From positions 105,001 to 169,000 of the forward strand of contig JAMWET010002896.1 in NCBI GenBank assembly GCA_024036415.1: 64,000 nt of DNA, given 5' to 3'. Made by a program: the position numbers and the translations under genes. This DNA is from Prochilodus magdalenae (taxonomy: Eukaryota; Chordata; Actinopteri; Characiformes; Prochilodontidae). Position 1 is the stretch's first letter; each line of letters starts with the position of its first letter. Shown one piece after another: positions 49,270 to 61,983 of the stretch. Below the pieces are notes generated by a model. That model had not been told where the DNA came from and did no database searches. It saw only the letters and a program-made list of their open reading frames with translations.

Positions 49270-51440
49270 TGCATAAACCAGAACACTCACTCTGTACACA
49301 CCTCACACCCCCAAACCCCTCTCACTCACTCTGTACAACCTCACTACCAACCCCTCTCTCACTCACTCTGTACACCACCTCAACCAACCCTCTCTCACTC
49401 ATGCGTGTAGCACACCTCACACCAGAACCCAGCCTCTCTACTCACTCTAGATCACACCCACACCAAGCTGCCGTACTTCTATTTTCCTCTCATCTTTTCC
49501 TTGTTTTACTAAACATTCCTCTCACCAATACCCTTCTCTCCACTTCTTTTCTGCCTCTTGTTACATCTATCCTGGTCCACACTAACCCGCTCTCACTCTC
49601 TGCTCTGTACTATCACCTTCACTACCTAAACCCTTCTCTCTTCCCCTCTTTCACATTGTTTTTTCCACTTTTGTGTCTCTCTCACACACCTCACACCAAA
49701 TCCCCGTGCTTCCTCTCCCCGACTCTGTACACAACTCCACATTAACCGCGTGCCCTCCCTTCAGTCGTTCTCCGTGTGTCACAACATCCCGATCACCAAA
49801 CCCTGCTCGCACTCTACTACCGTGTACGACACTGTTGTTCGTTTTTTCTCACCACCAAAGCCCTCTCTCACTCACATTTTCACTTCCTTCGTCACCCGTG
49901 CCATCACCCAAACCCGCTCTCGAATAAAAAAGACGCTCTGTACACACCTCACATATTGACCTCCCTAAACCCTCATCTCTCCCACCTCACTCTTTCGCTA
50001 TACGCAACACCTCCCACAAACACCCTCCTCGGAGGTCTGCCAATACACGCTCTGTAACACTACATTTCCCTGTTTTTATGATACAGGAATCTACAGTACT
50101 AATACAGCCACCCCCTCTCATCACTCTGTACACAACTCACACCAACCCCGAGCTCTCGTGCACCACATGGGCCGGATTCTATTCCTATCTGCCTACAACT
50201 ACTCCGCCCAAACCACGCTCGGTCTTCCTATAATACCACGGGGTTAGCCGTATGCTAAACAGGCCGATCGATTCAGTGTGTTTCACAAGCCAAAACCCGT
50301 CTCTTTCCGTACGAGGATCCGTTTGACTCACACTAGATCACACCAAATCCCTCTCTCACGCACTCTGTAACCAGCGCCACCACGATGATTCAGGTCGAGG
50401 AGGAAGTGTCGTACATTCACAGAAACTCTGCTCTTTTGTCCCCGGTCACTGAGTACGACCACCTGCGTGCACGCAAACCCTCTCTCCATCAACGATCCTG
50501 TCTACCACCTCACACCGAAAGCCCGCTCTCGTGAGATTGATCGGCGCAAACCGTTGCGTGTTACCACCTCACGCCATCTTCACGGAACCGTGAAATACCA
50601 AATCACCTCCTTGTACACAAGCCTCACAGGTGAACCAACCCTCTACTACTCAGGGTCCCAGCACTGCTAAGTACCCACCTTTTCAGCGTTGACAGCCAAA
50701 GCCCTCTGCATCCCCACTCACCATAGCTCTGCGAAGGTATTAAAGCACACCACCTTGTCACACCAACCCCGGCTTCTCACGGCGGATACTGCACTGTGTA
50801 ACACAACCTCACACCCCAGCAAGACACCCTCTCACCACCGCACATCTCGTCTGATAACACACCCAACGCACCAAACCCATCCTCTCGCCGACGACTCCTG
50901 GCCGCTCTTTGACGACGATCTCCCTCAGACCTTCAAAACACGCCGGTCTACTCAGGGTCTCCGTCGACGTCACTGTACTACACCATCCCAACCCTCTCTA
51001 CCCTCACATCTGTACACACCTCACTGCGTGACACAGCCACCCTTAATCACTTGTCCTTATTATGTCACGTCTTGAGACTCACCTCACCCACCGTGCATTG
51101 TAGGGTTGCTTCTCTAATAAATTTTCAACCAAACTACGGGGTCACTCTTGTTATGTTGCTCGTCGATAATATTTTCGTTTTTTTCTGTATTGTTTGTATG
51201 TAGAATCCACAGTTGCAGACTCGACCAACCAAACCCTCATCATACTCCTTCCCTCATGAGTACTACACCCAGCACGAGACTCCAAAGCCCGCTTCTCACT
51301 CACTCTTAAACACCGTCACACAAAAGTCCCGCTCTCCCTCCCTCTTTACACACCTCACACCAACACTCCCTCTCTTCAACATCACTCCTTTACACACCCC
51401 GTCACACCCACACTCTCCCTGTCAAATGTTTACACCGTAA
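49270..51440 (+). repeat. Degraded copy of the 37-bp minisatellite
   Basis: It starts with near-clean CACTCACTCTGTACACACCTC units and then becomes full of insertions, deletions and substitutions, still recognisable by ctctgtacacacctcac and accaaaccc words. Contrast with the clean array at 1311-2312. Confidence 0.7.
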
Positions 51441-54400
51441 CTGTTTAACCATGCAGGAATTTTGAGACAACCATGGATATTTCTTTAGTTTGCCATGGTC
51501 TGAGCTGCACATACCCAATGAGCCTCTATTTCAATAGGAATCAGCAAGTCTGTCGCAAATGTGCAGGAATCACCATGGAGGGTCGCTGGGCACCCTTTGG
51601 GACAGACCCCACCTCTTTCCTGCCTGCTAAGTTCCACTTGTAGTCCAGCAAAGGGCGCAGATTGCAGTGTTTACCTGGCCAGATGATTGGGGGGGGGGGG
51701 GGGCCTCCCAGCAGCTGCACCATGCGAGCCAGCAGACTCCAGGTCAGCCTGAAGTCCTCGGAAACATCTCAAACTAACGTCCTACCAAAGATCAAGAAGC
51801 AGTGACAAGCACAGAGGGGTCTGCGTCAGGTTTCGGAGGCCTGGGTTCCGTCCCTAGTGCTTGGCCAGCCACGTGTGAGAAGAAACGAGCCTAATCTGAA
51901 CACCCCTGACATTTGACCTTGACCTTTTTTTTTTTTTTGGAAGAGCTGCCCCTCTCTGACCTTCCTTCCTCCACCATGTATAATACCGATCATAGTCCCT
52001 CGAGGATTTAAAACACTCGTCGGCTAACAGATCTTTCAGGGGCTGGCTCACTGGGGGGACGGACGCAGCGAAGTGTTAGGGAGGGGTTAGGCGGGTCTTT
52101 AGGGTAAGAGGCCCGGGGTAGGTATTGCTTTCCTTGGTCATGCGGAGGAGGGGGATTTTGTGGGGGGGGGGGGCGTGTTGGGGCGGGGATTTTGTGTTTG
52201 GGGGGGGGTTGGTTGGGGGTAACGTTTGGTGATTATTTGTGGTGTATGCTCGTCCCCCTGCATGCAGTGACAGATACAGCAGTCAGTCTATGGGCGGAGC
52301 CAGACAAAGCTTTGGCAATTCTCAGCAAATGGGTTTACGCGAACCGTAATTACAGTTAAATGGTAAAACTCATCCAATCAAAACATTCATGCACACAACC
52401 AATCACTACAGAAAAATTATCTCGAGTGGTGAAAGGATACGTGCTTCCATCCGGGTCTACCGTGTCCTGTGTTTCCATTAGTGGAAGACGCAGTACTAGT
52501 GGTGCAAAAGTCAGAGACCACGTTCACATGTTATATAAGCTCCCGTTCCAAACAGCTGTCAGGGTACAAGCTACCGCACACACTACCCAAGTAGGTACAA
52601 CACCTCCAAGCTTCAGAGCTGGCTAGAGCATGTTTCTGCTGTTCTCTCACAATTCAAATAACCCCAAACACGTTCAGGGGTTTGGGGTCCTTGAGTCCGG
52701 ATAGTCCGTGCGTCCAAACATACACCGAACAGGTTCTACTTTGCTGTTCAGACCATGAGGCAAACTGGTGGTTGGTCCAAAGGTTGATGATAAGTGGTTG
52801 TGCGACTTGACAGACATGGTACCTAGCGTTAGCCATGGTGTCGTTGAGTGGATCGGTGAGCAATAAATCTCTCCAAGTTCCTATTGTATGCCACCTTCAT
52901 GGTTACTCGCAGCCCAGCGTACTTGAGAGCCTCGAATGAGGTTGGTACTATAATAGGTACCACGGCCTAGATATGTCTAAAGAGCCATATATGAGAATAC
53001 GCTCAGCAGTGCTCTTTACACATGGTGCGGAAACTGGTGAGGGCCACTCTTCCAGGTGGTATGTTATGAGATTATCATTTGGGTAGCTTTTGAATCAGTC
53101 CTGCTACTTTTTTATATGTAAGGAGCTTCTTGTGAACAGGTGCCCTCCTTCGGCACACACCTATCGTGTACGTCGTGAGGTGTCTTCTCACAGCTGGAAA
53201 TCAAAGATGGAACTAGCAAAAGACCTGTGGAAATGTTTCACAGACCTGAATTCGGAGTGGAGCTTCATGTTCTCCTCCCCTACCATCAGCTCAATGCAAC
53301 TCGCTTTTGGTACCAGCTCCTTCATTGTCCACTGTAGATATGCCACAGGAAGGGTTGGGGAAAAAACACATCGGAGACCAGCCCACGAGACAACCGTGGT
53401 TGTTCAAGGGCGTCGCAATAGAAGGGTACGCTAACCTACACGTCCAGGAGTGGGGCCTGAATACATGTACAGTCCCTCGAATTTTTCCCTACTCTCACTT
53501 GCCTGTTTGGTACTGAGCTCCTTCCATTGTCCACTTCAGTGTATGGCAGCTCATGCCGAAAACCTCAAGTTCAGGAACAACCATGTCGGAATACAGACCA
53601 TGAGGCAACTGTGGTTGTTCAAAGGTTGGCGCAAAGCGACTACGCCACTAACTTCGCTCTACGTGGTTTTAGATATGATGGTGGACGAGTGTCTCTCCGT
53701 ATACCCATCAGAAAGTGCCCAGTGTTTTTCCATCACCTCTTGCTATCGTCTCCGCTTATTTGGAACCTCAACGGAGGTCATCTTGACAATACGACCAGAT
53801 ACCAGGTTCGCCTGACGGAGAACCAAAAGAGTCTAACTGAATCCAGAAACATGGCTAAAGATAAAAGTGCTGTTTAAGATTTGAGCAGTGCCGGTGGGTC
53901 TACCAGGTCTTCCAGGTGGTTGTTAGTAGTCCCATCCTCTCTGTAGCTTTTAATCAGTTGTTGAACAGTTTTGGGAACTTTCCCCTTCCTGCTTCTTTCT
54001 TCCAGGAGTGTTTTAGAGGATGTCCTCAGGATCTGCAGGGGAGCTGTGGATAAACTTGTACTTAATTGCTATTAATGGTGGAAATAACTCGGATTTAGTG
54101 TAACCTCGACCTTTGCACAGTACAATTGTTGTACACTGGTAACCTGACCTTTGTGCAACGTCAACAAGCACTTACATCTAGCTAGCTCCGTTTTTAAACA
54201 AGATCTCAATTTTTGACAGGCTATTTTAAAGCTACTGTTACACAGATTATTTCAACCGTATTCTAGATGATTTTTATCTCGTTTTTGTTTGTAATATTTA
54301 GCTGTGAAGCCAAATGATTCCTACACTATCCGGGACAGACCTCTTTTAAACATACACTATTAGACCCATCCAGACACGTATCAGTGAGAACGTTTTGGCA

Positions 54401-55285
54401 CCTTTTAAAAACTACTTAAAATAATTAAAAGTGTCTAAAATGCCTTAACAATCTTATAATTAGAGCTAAACAATCTTAAAATGAAGACTCATTCATATAT
54501 TGACCCCAAATATAAGGTGATTTACTGCCAAGCTACAAGTTTTTTTTTGCAGTGTAGAGTGTGAATCCACCTGATTTCTAGACATTCTAGCTTGTTTTAC
54601 GTAAGTTTTATCTCATTTCCGTTGCTCGTTTCAGGTAAAGTGACCTGCCTTAATGGGGAATTTTACCAGGTAGAACATGAATGTAACATGTGAGAATGTC
54701 CTGAAATGGATAAACCATTTTACACTGAGTGATATTAGAGTGAATAAGTAAGTGCCCATGGTATCTGAGATGAGTGTCACCTCGTGATTCTCCTCTTTTC
54801 ACTCGTATCTTTGGTCCCATGTCTGTAAAGACCTTATATAACAAACACAGCTAGACACATAACGGCCAGGCTTCGCAGCCACCATACGGAGGCAGCGTAT
54901 CTGTGCTGCGTTATAGCTTTAGTCTCCGTCATTCCAACCACAACAAGACACTCTCCACAACCACTCAGCGTACCTGTTCAAGTGATGAGACATCTTTTCT
55001 CAACCAAAGGGAAGCGTTATCCTCTAAATCCTGCCGTCACTGCATGCAGAATAATCTACATAAGAACTAAAATAAATAAAATAAAAGCTCCTTAAAGAGT
55101 GAGAAAGCTTCATGATCGCCTGGGCCACCCTCCTTATGATCCCATCGTACTCATCCTCTGGTCACACATGATGTGTCACTAGGCACCAAAGCATTCAGGG
55201 GTCTTTCAGTTCAGTGTCCAATCAGAGGGGATGTGTTTCTAACAGTGCCTGCTATCATATCAAAGATGGGCCCCTAGATAAGCGT
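51441..55285. other. Noisy sequence, no gene supported
   Basis: Contains long homopolymers (G-run near 51690, T-run near 51930, G-runs at 52150-52220). Loosely repeated phrases such as cagaccatgaggcaactgtg occur near 52750, 53380 and 53600. No exon is recognised. Any emid1 3' exons here would be hard to see. Confidence 0.4.
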
Positions 55286-55289
55286 ACGT

Positions 55290-55690
55290 GTCTGTAAATA
55301 CACTCACTTGCCCTTTAATTGAAACAGCTAGCTTGCCTTCCACTATACTCAGGCCAACCTTTACTGGAACATTGGTCTGGTGACCTCTGTTGTTTACACA
55401 TACATTGTGTAACCCACTGTTTATTGGACTGCGGCAGCTACCTTTTTTTTACATTAACTGGCCACTTATTGTTTTAGAAACAGCACTACATGTGGTGCTT
55501 CCACTAACTGGTGTCCATTGTTATTGAGAATGACAGTCCTACCTTCTCTGCTTGCACTACGGCCACTTTTCATTAAAACCACTTACCTTGTAGCTTTCCA
55601 CTGAACTGGCCACTTATTGAAACACCTACCTTGATTCTTCCACTAGACTGGCCACCTTTTCATTGGAAACATGGTAGATTCAGTCTCTAG
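55290..55690 (+). repeat. Degraded minisatellite (ACTGGCCACTTATTG-type)
   Basis: Recurring ccactaactggccacttattg and gaaacacctacctt phrases about every 40-60 bp, all corrupted. It resembles a minisatellite motif widespread in teleosts. Confidence 0.55.
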
Positions 55691-57030
55691 CCCACAAATT
55701 GGAGCCACAGGAGTTGTCCAATATGTGGCAATCTGAGAGTATACACACCACTTAGGTGTCCTATGGTCATAATGTTCGGACTGAGAGACTATAGCTTAGC
55801 TGACTAGCTGTGATCACTGCCCAGTATAGGCATTTTGGTGTGGTATGACATCGTCCAGGTCTCTCAACACAACTGTATTGCTAAGAGCAAACAAGACACA
55901 CAATGCTGCTCCAAACGATTTAAGGCGCCCGCCCATTCGAGGTTAATTCACGGATTGTCAGTTAGGTAAGAGACGTCCTCTTTTTAAGGAAAGGTTAATG
56001 GTGGATTCTCGCTTTCTCGTTTCTCCATCGTAGGGGTTTTAGTGTGTTGACGCATGAATTCACGTACGTAAAAAATGTAGAAGGGTGCACATAGTCACCC
56101 CAGCTGTGTGAGGTAAACACAGCGTGGAATCATGTACAGAACGGATCATTGAGGTTGAGGTGTGAGCACCGTGGTCTCTTCGGCTGGCTCGAAAAAGGGT
56201 CGCCGCGGGCTGGTCGGCGTGCGGTGGTTGTGCCTGTGTGATCCGCGGATGTTAAAGGTGGGTGCGGAAGCTCCGTGCTCCCCGCAGGGTGCGGGCTGAG
56301 AGAACGGTGCGGAGGGTTCAGACGATGTGTGCTTGGTGAGAGGTGGAAAGTGGACTCCGAGCGAGGAGTGGGCGGGGTGGGGTGAGTGTGTCGAGCGGGG
56401 CGGGAGGGGTATGAGGGGAGAAAGTGAAAGAAGGCGTGGGGAGGTGGACGGGTGAACGGGATGAGTGGTGAGATGACAGGGCTAGAAGTGTGTGTGTGTG
56501 CCAGAAGTGGAAAAGTGGGACAAATGAGGAAAGAAGTCTCATTTAAGGGGTGATAAGAGGAAAGGGTCCAGAAACAAGCGACGCTTTTCCGCCTATATGG
56601 AGAACGCTGCTGAAAGGACCGGGGCGTTAAAGCAGTATCGCACGGAGGGTGTGGCAGGGGACGGTTCTATTTTTTTTTTTTTTTAAAAAAACCCCTTTTC
56701 ATGCACAAACTGGGTACATGCCGATAGATCGCTTTGTGTGGTTTGGGAATGGCTGTGTGTTGAACTGTACCTCTAGCTGAAAGTCAGGTGGCTCTCAAAG
56801 GACGATTTCGCTTATACCGTCAGCCGAGTTGACTCTGCTCAGTGATGGCCCCTGGAGGCTTGATGTTTGACCTAACAACCATGGAAGACCTCCGATGAGG
56901 AGCCAACGGGCGAAGGGCCATTGTGCTTCCACCAGCTGACCAGTGGTGGATATAATCAGACTGAATGTACACTCATCATCAAAAGAACAGCTGCCCAAAC
57001 AGCTGCACCCCGAAGGAATCAACCCCCAGG
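55691..57030. other. No gene seen
   Basis: Includes a G- and purine-rich stretch at 56330-56560 and a T-run then A-run near 56670. No supported coding region. Confidence 0.4.
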
Positions 57031-57034
57031 ACTG

Positions 57035-57400
57035 AGACTTGGTGGGTAGGTTTGACATGGTGAGACATGCTAATGATTCAGGGTACACGAATCGGTGTGT
57101 GGAGGCACCGTGGTAAGCACCAAGATCAACGGTGTGTCGTCACACGTCCAGAAGACCTGGTGTCCCTCCACCTCCACCCCTACCGCACCATCTGCAGGAA
57201 CTGTGTGAGGATGTTCAAGCTGCATGGGATGGATTATCACAGGACTCCATTAGGAACCTCTACAGCTTCATACCTGGTGTGTTGGATTACCAAACACGGT
57301 GGCCCAACGGCAGTACGGACTTCTGTAGAACAGCACTGCAATCCCACACCTCCTTCTGGGAGCAGCTGTTCTCCTGATGATGAGTGTCTTTTGTGTCTGC
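57035..57400 (+). mobile_element. Tc1-type transposon deletion derivative, copy 2
   Basis: Encodes WRHRGKHQDQRCVVTRP directly followed by the C-terminal piece, with the same junction as copy 1 at 10.6-11.4 kb. Upstream it shares gtttgacat..tgagacatgctaatgattca but lacks about 400 bp present in copy 1. Non-functional. Confidence 0.75.
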
Positions 57401-57529
57401 ATTTTGGGGTTATTTTCACGCGCATACAGGTCAAAGTGGGGTTTATAAATTCCAGAGTCGAGAAAACGACTCAGTTATCGTTCCTGATCTTCCTCTGTGC
57501 TAAGAAGAGGATCCGTGCGGCTCCAGCTT

Positions 57530-57990
57530 GATAGGACCTGAGTTACAGCTCTTACGCTAATAAAGAGAAACACAGTCTGGTGGCAGTGGGCTCTAATGTT
57601 AGCTAGCTATAGCTAGCGCACCTAGCTAACGTTAGCTCCCACTGGCAAATACCAAATTAGCCCTGTACTCGTCTGTGGGTTTACAGGGTGTCTCATGCTA
57701 GGTACCCCCGTCTTCATGTCCCGGTTGCTAGCTGTTTCATGTGCTGTCCAGCTAATGCTAATATAGCTAGCCTTAGCTCCACCTTAGCTAGATAGCTAGC
57801 TCTCTTCATCAGCTCTTTTCTGACAGACAAGCTGGACAACTGAAAAACCCTAAAAACCCCACAGGCTATTTTGGGTATTTGTAAAGGGCCAGTTTGGCTT
57901 TTACAGAAGGTGCTAACGTTAGCTGGATTAGCTAGGTAAGCTAGCTAGCTAACATTAGAGCCCTGTGGCACCAGACCTCACAAGGACAGA
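57530..57990. mobile_element. Foldback element with GCTAGC-rich arms
   Basis: The left arm (gggctctaatgttagctagc then cctagctaacgttagc) is the reverse complement of the right arm ending in ctagctaacattagagccct. The arms bracket about 250 bp that contain more GCTA words. Confidence 0.65.
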
Positions 57991-58665
57991 GCTGGGATGA
58001 TAACTTGAGTATTGCTTTTTGGACCCAGATCTATTTAGCTTAAAGAGAACCCCGCAGCCCTGGGACTACACTACGGCTAACGGACCCGGATGTTAAAGTA
58101 GCTATTTTCACGACTTAATATTATAAATATATGAATTTTCTTCTTCCGATCCGAAACGAAATCCTCCCAAAAGCTATTAAGTCATCTCTCTGCAGTAATA
58201 CGGGCTCGGCTCGGTCTCCATCTACGGGTCTCTGCTGAGATCTGTTAACGTCCCCGGTGGCTAATGATAACCGGAGGGAAGTGGGTTATAGGATGGGAGA
58301 GCAGCAGGCAGAAGACATGTAAGGACACTATGCAGCTTCGAATGGGATGGGGCCATGCAGCAGAGAATGCATTGTGTGGACCCTGGAGGATAGCTGTATC
58401 CACGGTCACTGGTTGGCTCTGCACCACACAAACCTATCCCCAGCCCCACCACACCCACCACCACCACCAACCAAAGAGGCACGAGGCATCCTACAGACTT
58501 GTACCCACAATCACTTACAGCACAGAGGCTTCTGGCACACACAACCGCCACACACAGACCCACACCTACAGGTCGACCTACGTGCAGGAGCTTTACGCAT
58601 CATATCCACATCCACATCCGCGTATCTCATATCCAGAATTAACGCACAATTATAGAACTGATTTT
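57991..58665. other. No gene seen
   Basis: A CA/CCA-rich stretch at 58430-58570 gives overlapping open frames with no homology. Confidence 0.4.
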
Positions 58666-58814
58666 TAATCAAATAAATACCCCCCCAAAAATAATAATAA
58701 TCGTAAAATTAATATTACGTTTTAATAAAAATAGAAGTTCAGATAAAATTAATCACCATAATAAAATTATAATAAACAATATCATAATAAAATATTATTA
58801 TTAAATAAAGTTTA

Positions 58815-59640
58815 GTTACATTTCTATCTTTGTATATTTCTATTGTTGTATATTTCTAATGAGTTGCAATTCTATTGGGTTATATTTCTATTGGGTTACA
58901 TTTCCATTGTGCTGTATTTCCATTCGGTTATATTTCTATAGTGTGGTATTTCCGTTGTGCTGTATTTCTATGAGGTTACATTTCTATTGGCTTGTATTTC
59001 TACTGGGTTATATTTCTATTGGGCTGTATTTTTATGAAGTTATATTTCTATTAGGTTGTATTTCTATTATTGTGCTGTTTTTCCATTGGGTTATATTTTT
59101 ATGAAGTTATAATTCTACTGGGTTATATTTCTATTGTGCTGTATTTCTACTGGGTTATATTTCTATTGGGCTGTATTTCTACTGGGTTATATTTCTATTG
59201 GGCTGTATTTCTACTGGGTTATATTTCTATGGGGCTGTATTTCTACTGGGTTATATTTTTATGAAGTTGTATTTCTATTGTGGTGTATTTCTATTGGGTT
59301 ATATTTCTATTGTGGTGTTTTTCTATTGGGTTATATTTTTATGAAGTTATAATTCTACTGGGTTATATTTCTATTGTGCTGTATTTCTACTGGGTTATAT
59401 TTCTATGGGGCTGTATTTCTACTGGGTTATATTTTTATGAAGTTGTATTTCTATTGTGGTGTAGTTCTATTGGGTTATATTTCTATTGTGGTGTTTTTCT
59501 ATTGGGTTATATTTCTATTATGCTGTATTTCTATTAGGTTGTATTTCTATTGTGCTGTATTTCTATTAGGTTGTATTTCTATTGTCCTGTATTTCTGTTG
59601 TGCTGTATTTCTATTGGGTTATATTTCTATTGTGGTGTCT
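58815..59640 (+). repeat. 16-bp minisatellite
   Basis: About 50 units alternating TTATATTTCTATTGGG and CTGTATTTCTACTGGG. Since 16 is one more than a multiple of three, open frames such as YFYWVIFLLGCIS read through. These are not genes. Confidence 0.92.
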
Positions 59641-60090
59641 ATTGGGAGTTTGTTGTGTGCATGCCAGAAGAAGGCGACTGTGAGATGTTGCTATGGAGAC
59701 AGTTTGCTGGCAGAGGGTCAGACAGAGGACGCAGGGTGAACACTCAGAGACAGCACCCCACCATCAAAATAAACAACAACAGTAAACAAACAGCAAATCA
59801 TTAAACAGGTAGAAGCTGCCCTGTAATGCTGACCTGGGACCAGTTCCAGGTGTCTGCACTCTCAGCTGGACCATCTCATGCTACACACACATACGGTCCC
59901 CCCAGGTCAGCATCTGAGGACCTGCTTCTACAGAGCAGGCCCATCACAGGCAAATATGGCCATTCAGGGTCTGTCTGTCTCCCGAAGCCGGGGTCACCAG
60001 CCAGCTTTCCTATTTCACAGTGGTGGTTCACTGTTCTCCGCCCAGGTACATCACCATGGCAACTTATGGTGCTAATAAAAAAATGTGACT
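59641..60090. other. No gene seen
   Basis: Unique-looking sequence without recognised features. Confidence 0.4.
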
Positions 60091-61000
60091 GAAGAATTAA
60101 GTTAAAGTAAAATATATATTGAACATTCTACAACTATTATATTCAGAACAAAGTTCTAAAAATCCAGAAAGAAAATATAATAAAATTATTTTAGAGTAAT
60201 GTTCTACAATTCAGAATTGAGCTCCAATAAAATGACTTAAATTCTACAAAACAAAATGCTAAGAGGAAGTTTTAAAATCGAGCTCTACTAAAATTTATAA
60301 CGTTCTAAATATATATACATTATCAGAATGAACCTAATTAAATAATATCTAAAAATAAGTTCAGATGAAGTCATACTAAAGTCCAATTCTCTAACAAAAT
60401 TTCAGATTTGTTTTGTTCTAAATGTAAATTTCAAATCTAGAATTAAGTTCCAATAAAAGTAATATAATTAACATCATTGAGACCTAATAAAATTCATATC
60501 CAGAATGAAGTTATAATAAATTTTATATCCAGAATAAAGTTCAAACTAAATTTCTATCCAAAACAAAGTTTCAAAAAAATTATTATCCAGAGAGAAATTC
60601 TGTAATAAAATTACAGAAATTATCAAATCACATCATAAAATGGAATTCTGGGCATACATTTTATAGAATAATATTTGCAATAAAAGTAATATAAATAACA
60701 TCTAGAGGGTCAAATAATATTTTTAGATTTACAACAGTAAAATAATGTAATAAAATTAAAGAAATTCTCAAATTACAGAATAAAATTAAATTCTACATAA
60801 TATAATATAATATAATATGATATAATATAATATAATATAATATAATATAATATGATATAATATAATATAATATAATATAATATAATATAATATAATATAA
60901 TATAATATAATATAATATAATATGAAACTAATTAACACCCAGAGTGAAGTTATAATAAAATTAATATCCAGAATAAAGTTATAATAAAGTTCAAACTGCC
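60091..61000. repeat. AT-rich degenerate repeat with a TAATA pentamer array
   Basis: tccagaataaagttataata and aaaattaat phrases recur. A clean (TAATA)n array lies at about 60796-60925. Confidence 0.75.
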
Positions 61001-61660
61001 CAGAGCTCCGTATATGGGCATACAGGCTGACCACTGAATTAGCGAATGAAGTAGCTATCCTTAATTAAGCTAATCTGAAGGTGCTTCGGGAGACAGACCC
61101 CTTGGTGCGGGAGCAAAATCTCCATCTGTGTGCGGTCAAAACCCAACACAAAGTACAGTGAGGAAGCAGTTGAGCAGCAGGCAAGCAGCATCTCTCTCAG
61201 TGGAGCTCTCCATCAGATTTAGCCAGGGGAAGCTCCCACGCTCACCAATCACCCAAAACACAGCGCTGTGATCCGGGTCAAGACTGGGACAGGAGAAGCT
61301 GGTAGACTCCACACTGAATGGACAAAGCGTGACTGGCTGATTGTTTAAGACACATCATGAAGGGGCCGGGATGGTCAACATAAACAACGGGAGGGAACAC
61401 AGAGGTGCGGTGAGAAAGGCCGAAAAGCAAATCCCTTACGTTCGACTCGCTCTAGCACAACGATTAGGAGGCAAAAAGAGACAGGGAGTCACAGGAGGGG
61501 AGATTACTGTGGCAGAAACTCTGACTCCTGACTCTAAGACACACATTCAAACACAGAGCTCACGCTGCTCCGCTCTGGGCTCGATTACTCTCCCCTGCCC
61601 TCTCCTCTAAAGAGAACAGGCAGAGGAACCTGTAAAACATGGACACTGTCCCAAACACGC
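61001..61660. other. No gene seen
   Basis: No exon recognised before the first collagen exon. Confidence 0.4.
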
Positions 61661-61664
61661 TTAC

Positions 61665-61709
61665 CGGAAGGCCTTTCTCTCCAGGCTCACCCTTGGGTCC
61701 CGGCTCCCC
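61665..61709 (-). CDS. emid1: Collagen-repeat exon (15 residues), probable EMI domain-containing 1
   Basis: A 45-nt phase-0 exon with CACAG acceptor and GTAAGC donor encodes five Gly-X-Y triplets (GEPGPKGEPGEKGLP). Multiples of 9 nt starting with a complete Gly codon are typical of fibril-type collagen exons. Assignment to emid1 rests on its place next to rhbdd3, matching human 22q12. The exons for the end of the protein were not found to the left. Confidence 0.72.
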
Positions 61710-61735
61710 CTGTGGAGAACAATGTAAGAGTTATA

Positions 61736-61965
61736 ATACATGGTTCTTCAAGGGTTCTTTAGTAAAGGCAACGGTTCCATGGCATACAGAACCATGTGCA
61801 GGGTTACATAGCTCTTTGCATGGTGCAACGGTTCTTTCAGACGGATGGAGAACGTGTCATATTAAATATGGTTCTACATTCTGTAGCAACATGAAGAACC
61901 CTGCTTTGGTGCTGTACAGAACCTTTACTTCCTATAGAAGTTCTATATACACCATCAGCCATAAC
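61736..61965. repeat. AGAACC/GGTTCT repeat block 5 (emid1 intron)
   Basis: Contains atggttcttcaagggttctt, agaaccatgtgc and gaagaaccctgctttggtgc words of the same family as at 11.5-16.6 kb. Confidence 0.6.
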
Positions 61966-61983
61966 ATAACACACCCACTGTCC

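Noticed and set aside
51854..52051. 65-codon minus-strand frame starting MSQPLKDLLADECF
   Set aside because: It is complex-looking but isolated, lies in the noisy segment beside a homopolymer, and has no recognisable homology or splice context.
53090..53877. Overlapping plus-strand frames of about 115-120 codons
   Set aside because: Loose repeats in the noisy segment; no domain recognised and frames overlap each other.
58859..59739. Series of hydrophobic frames resembling membrane proteins
   Set aside because: Tyr, Phe and Leu codons come from the TATTTCTATTGGG minisatellite.
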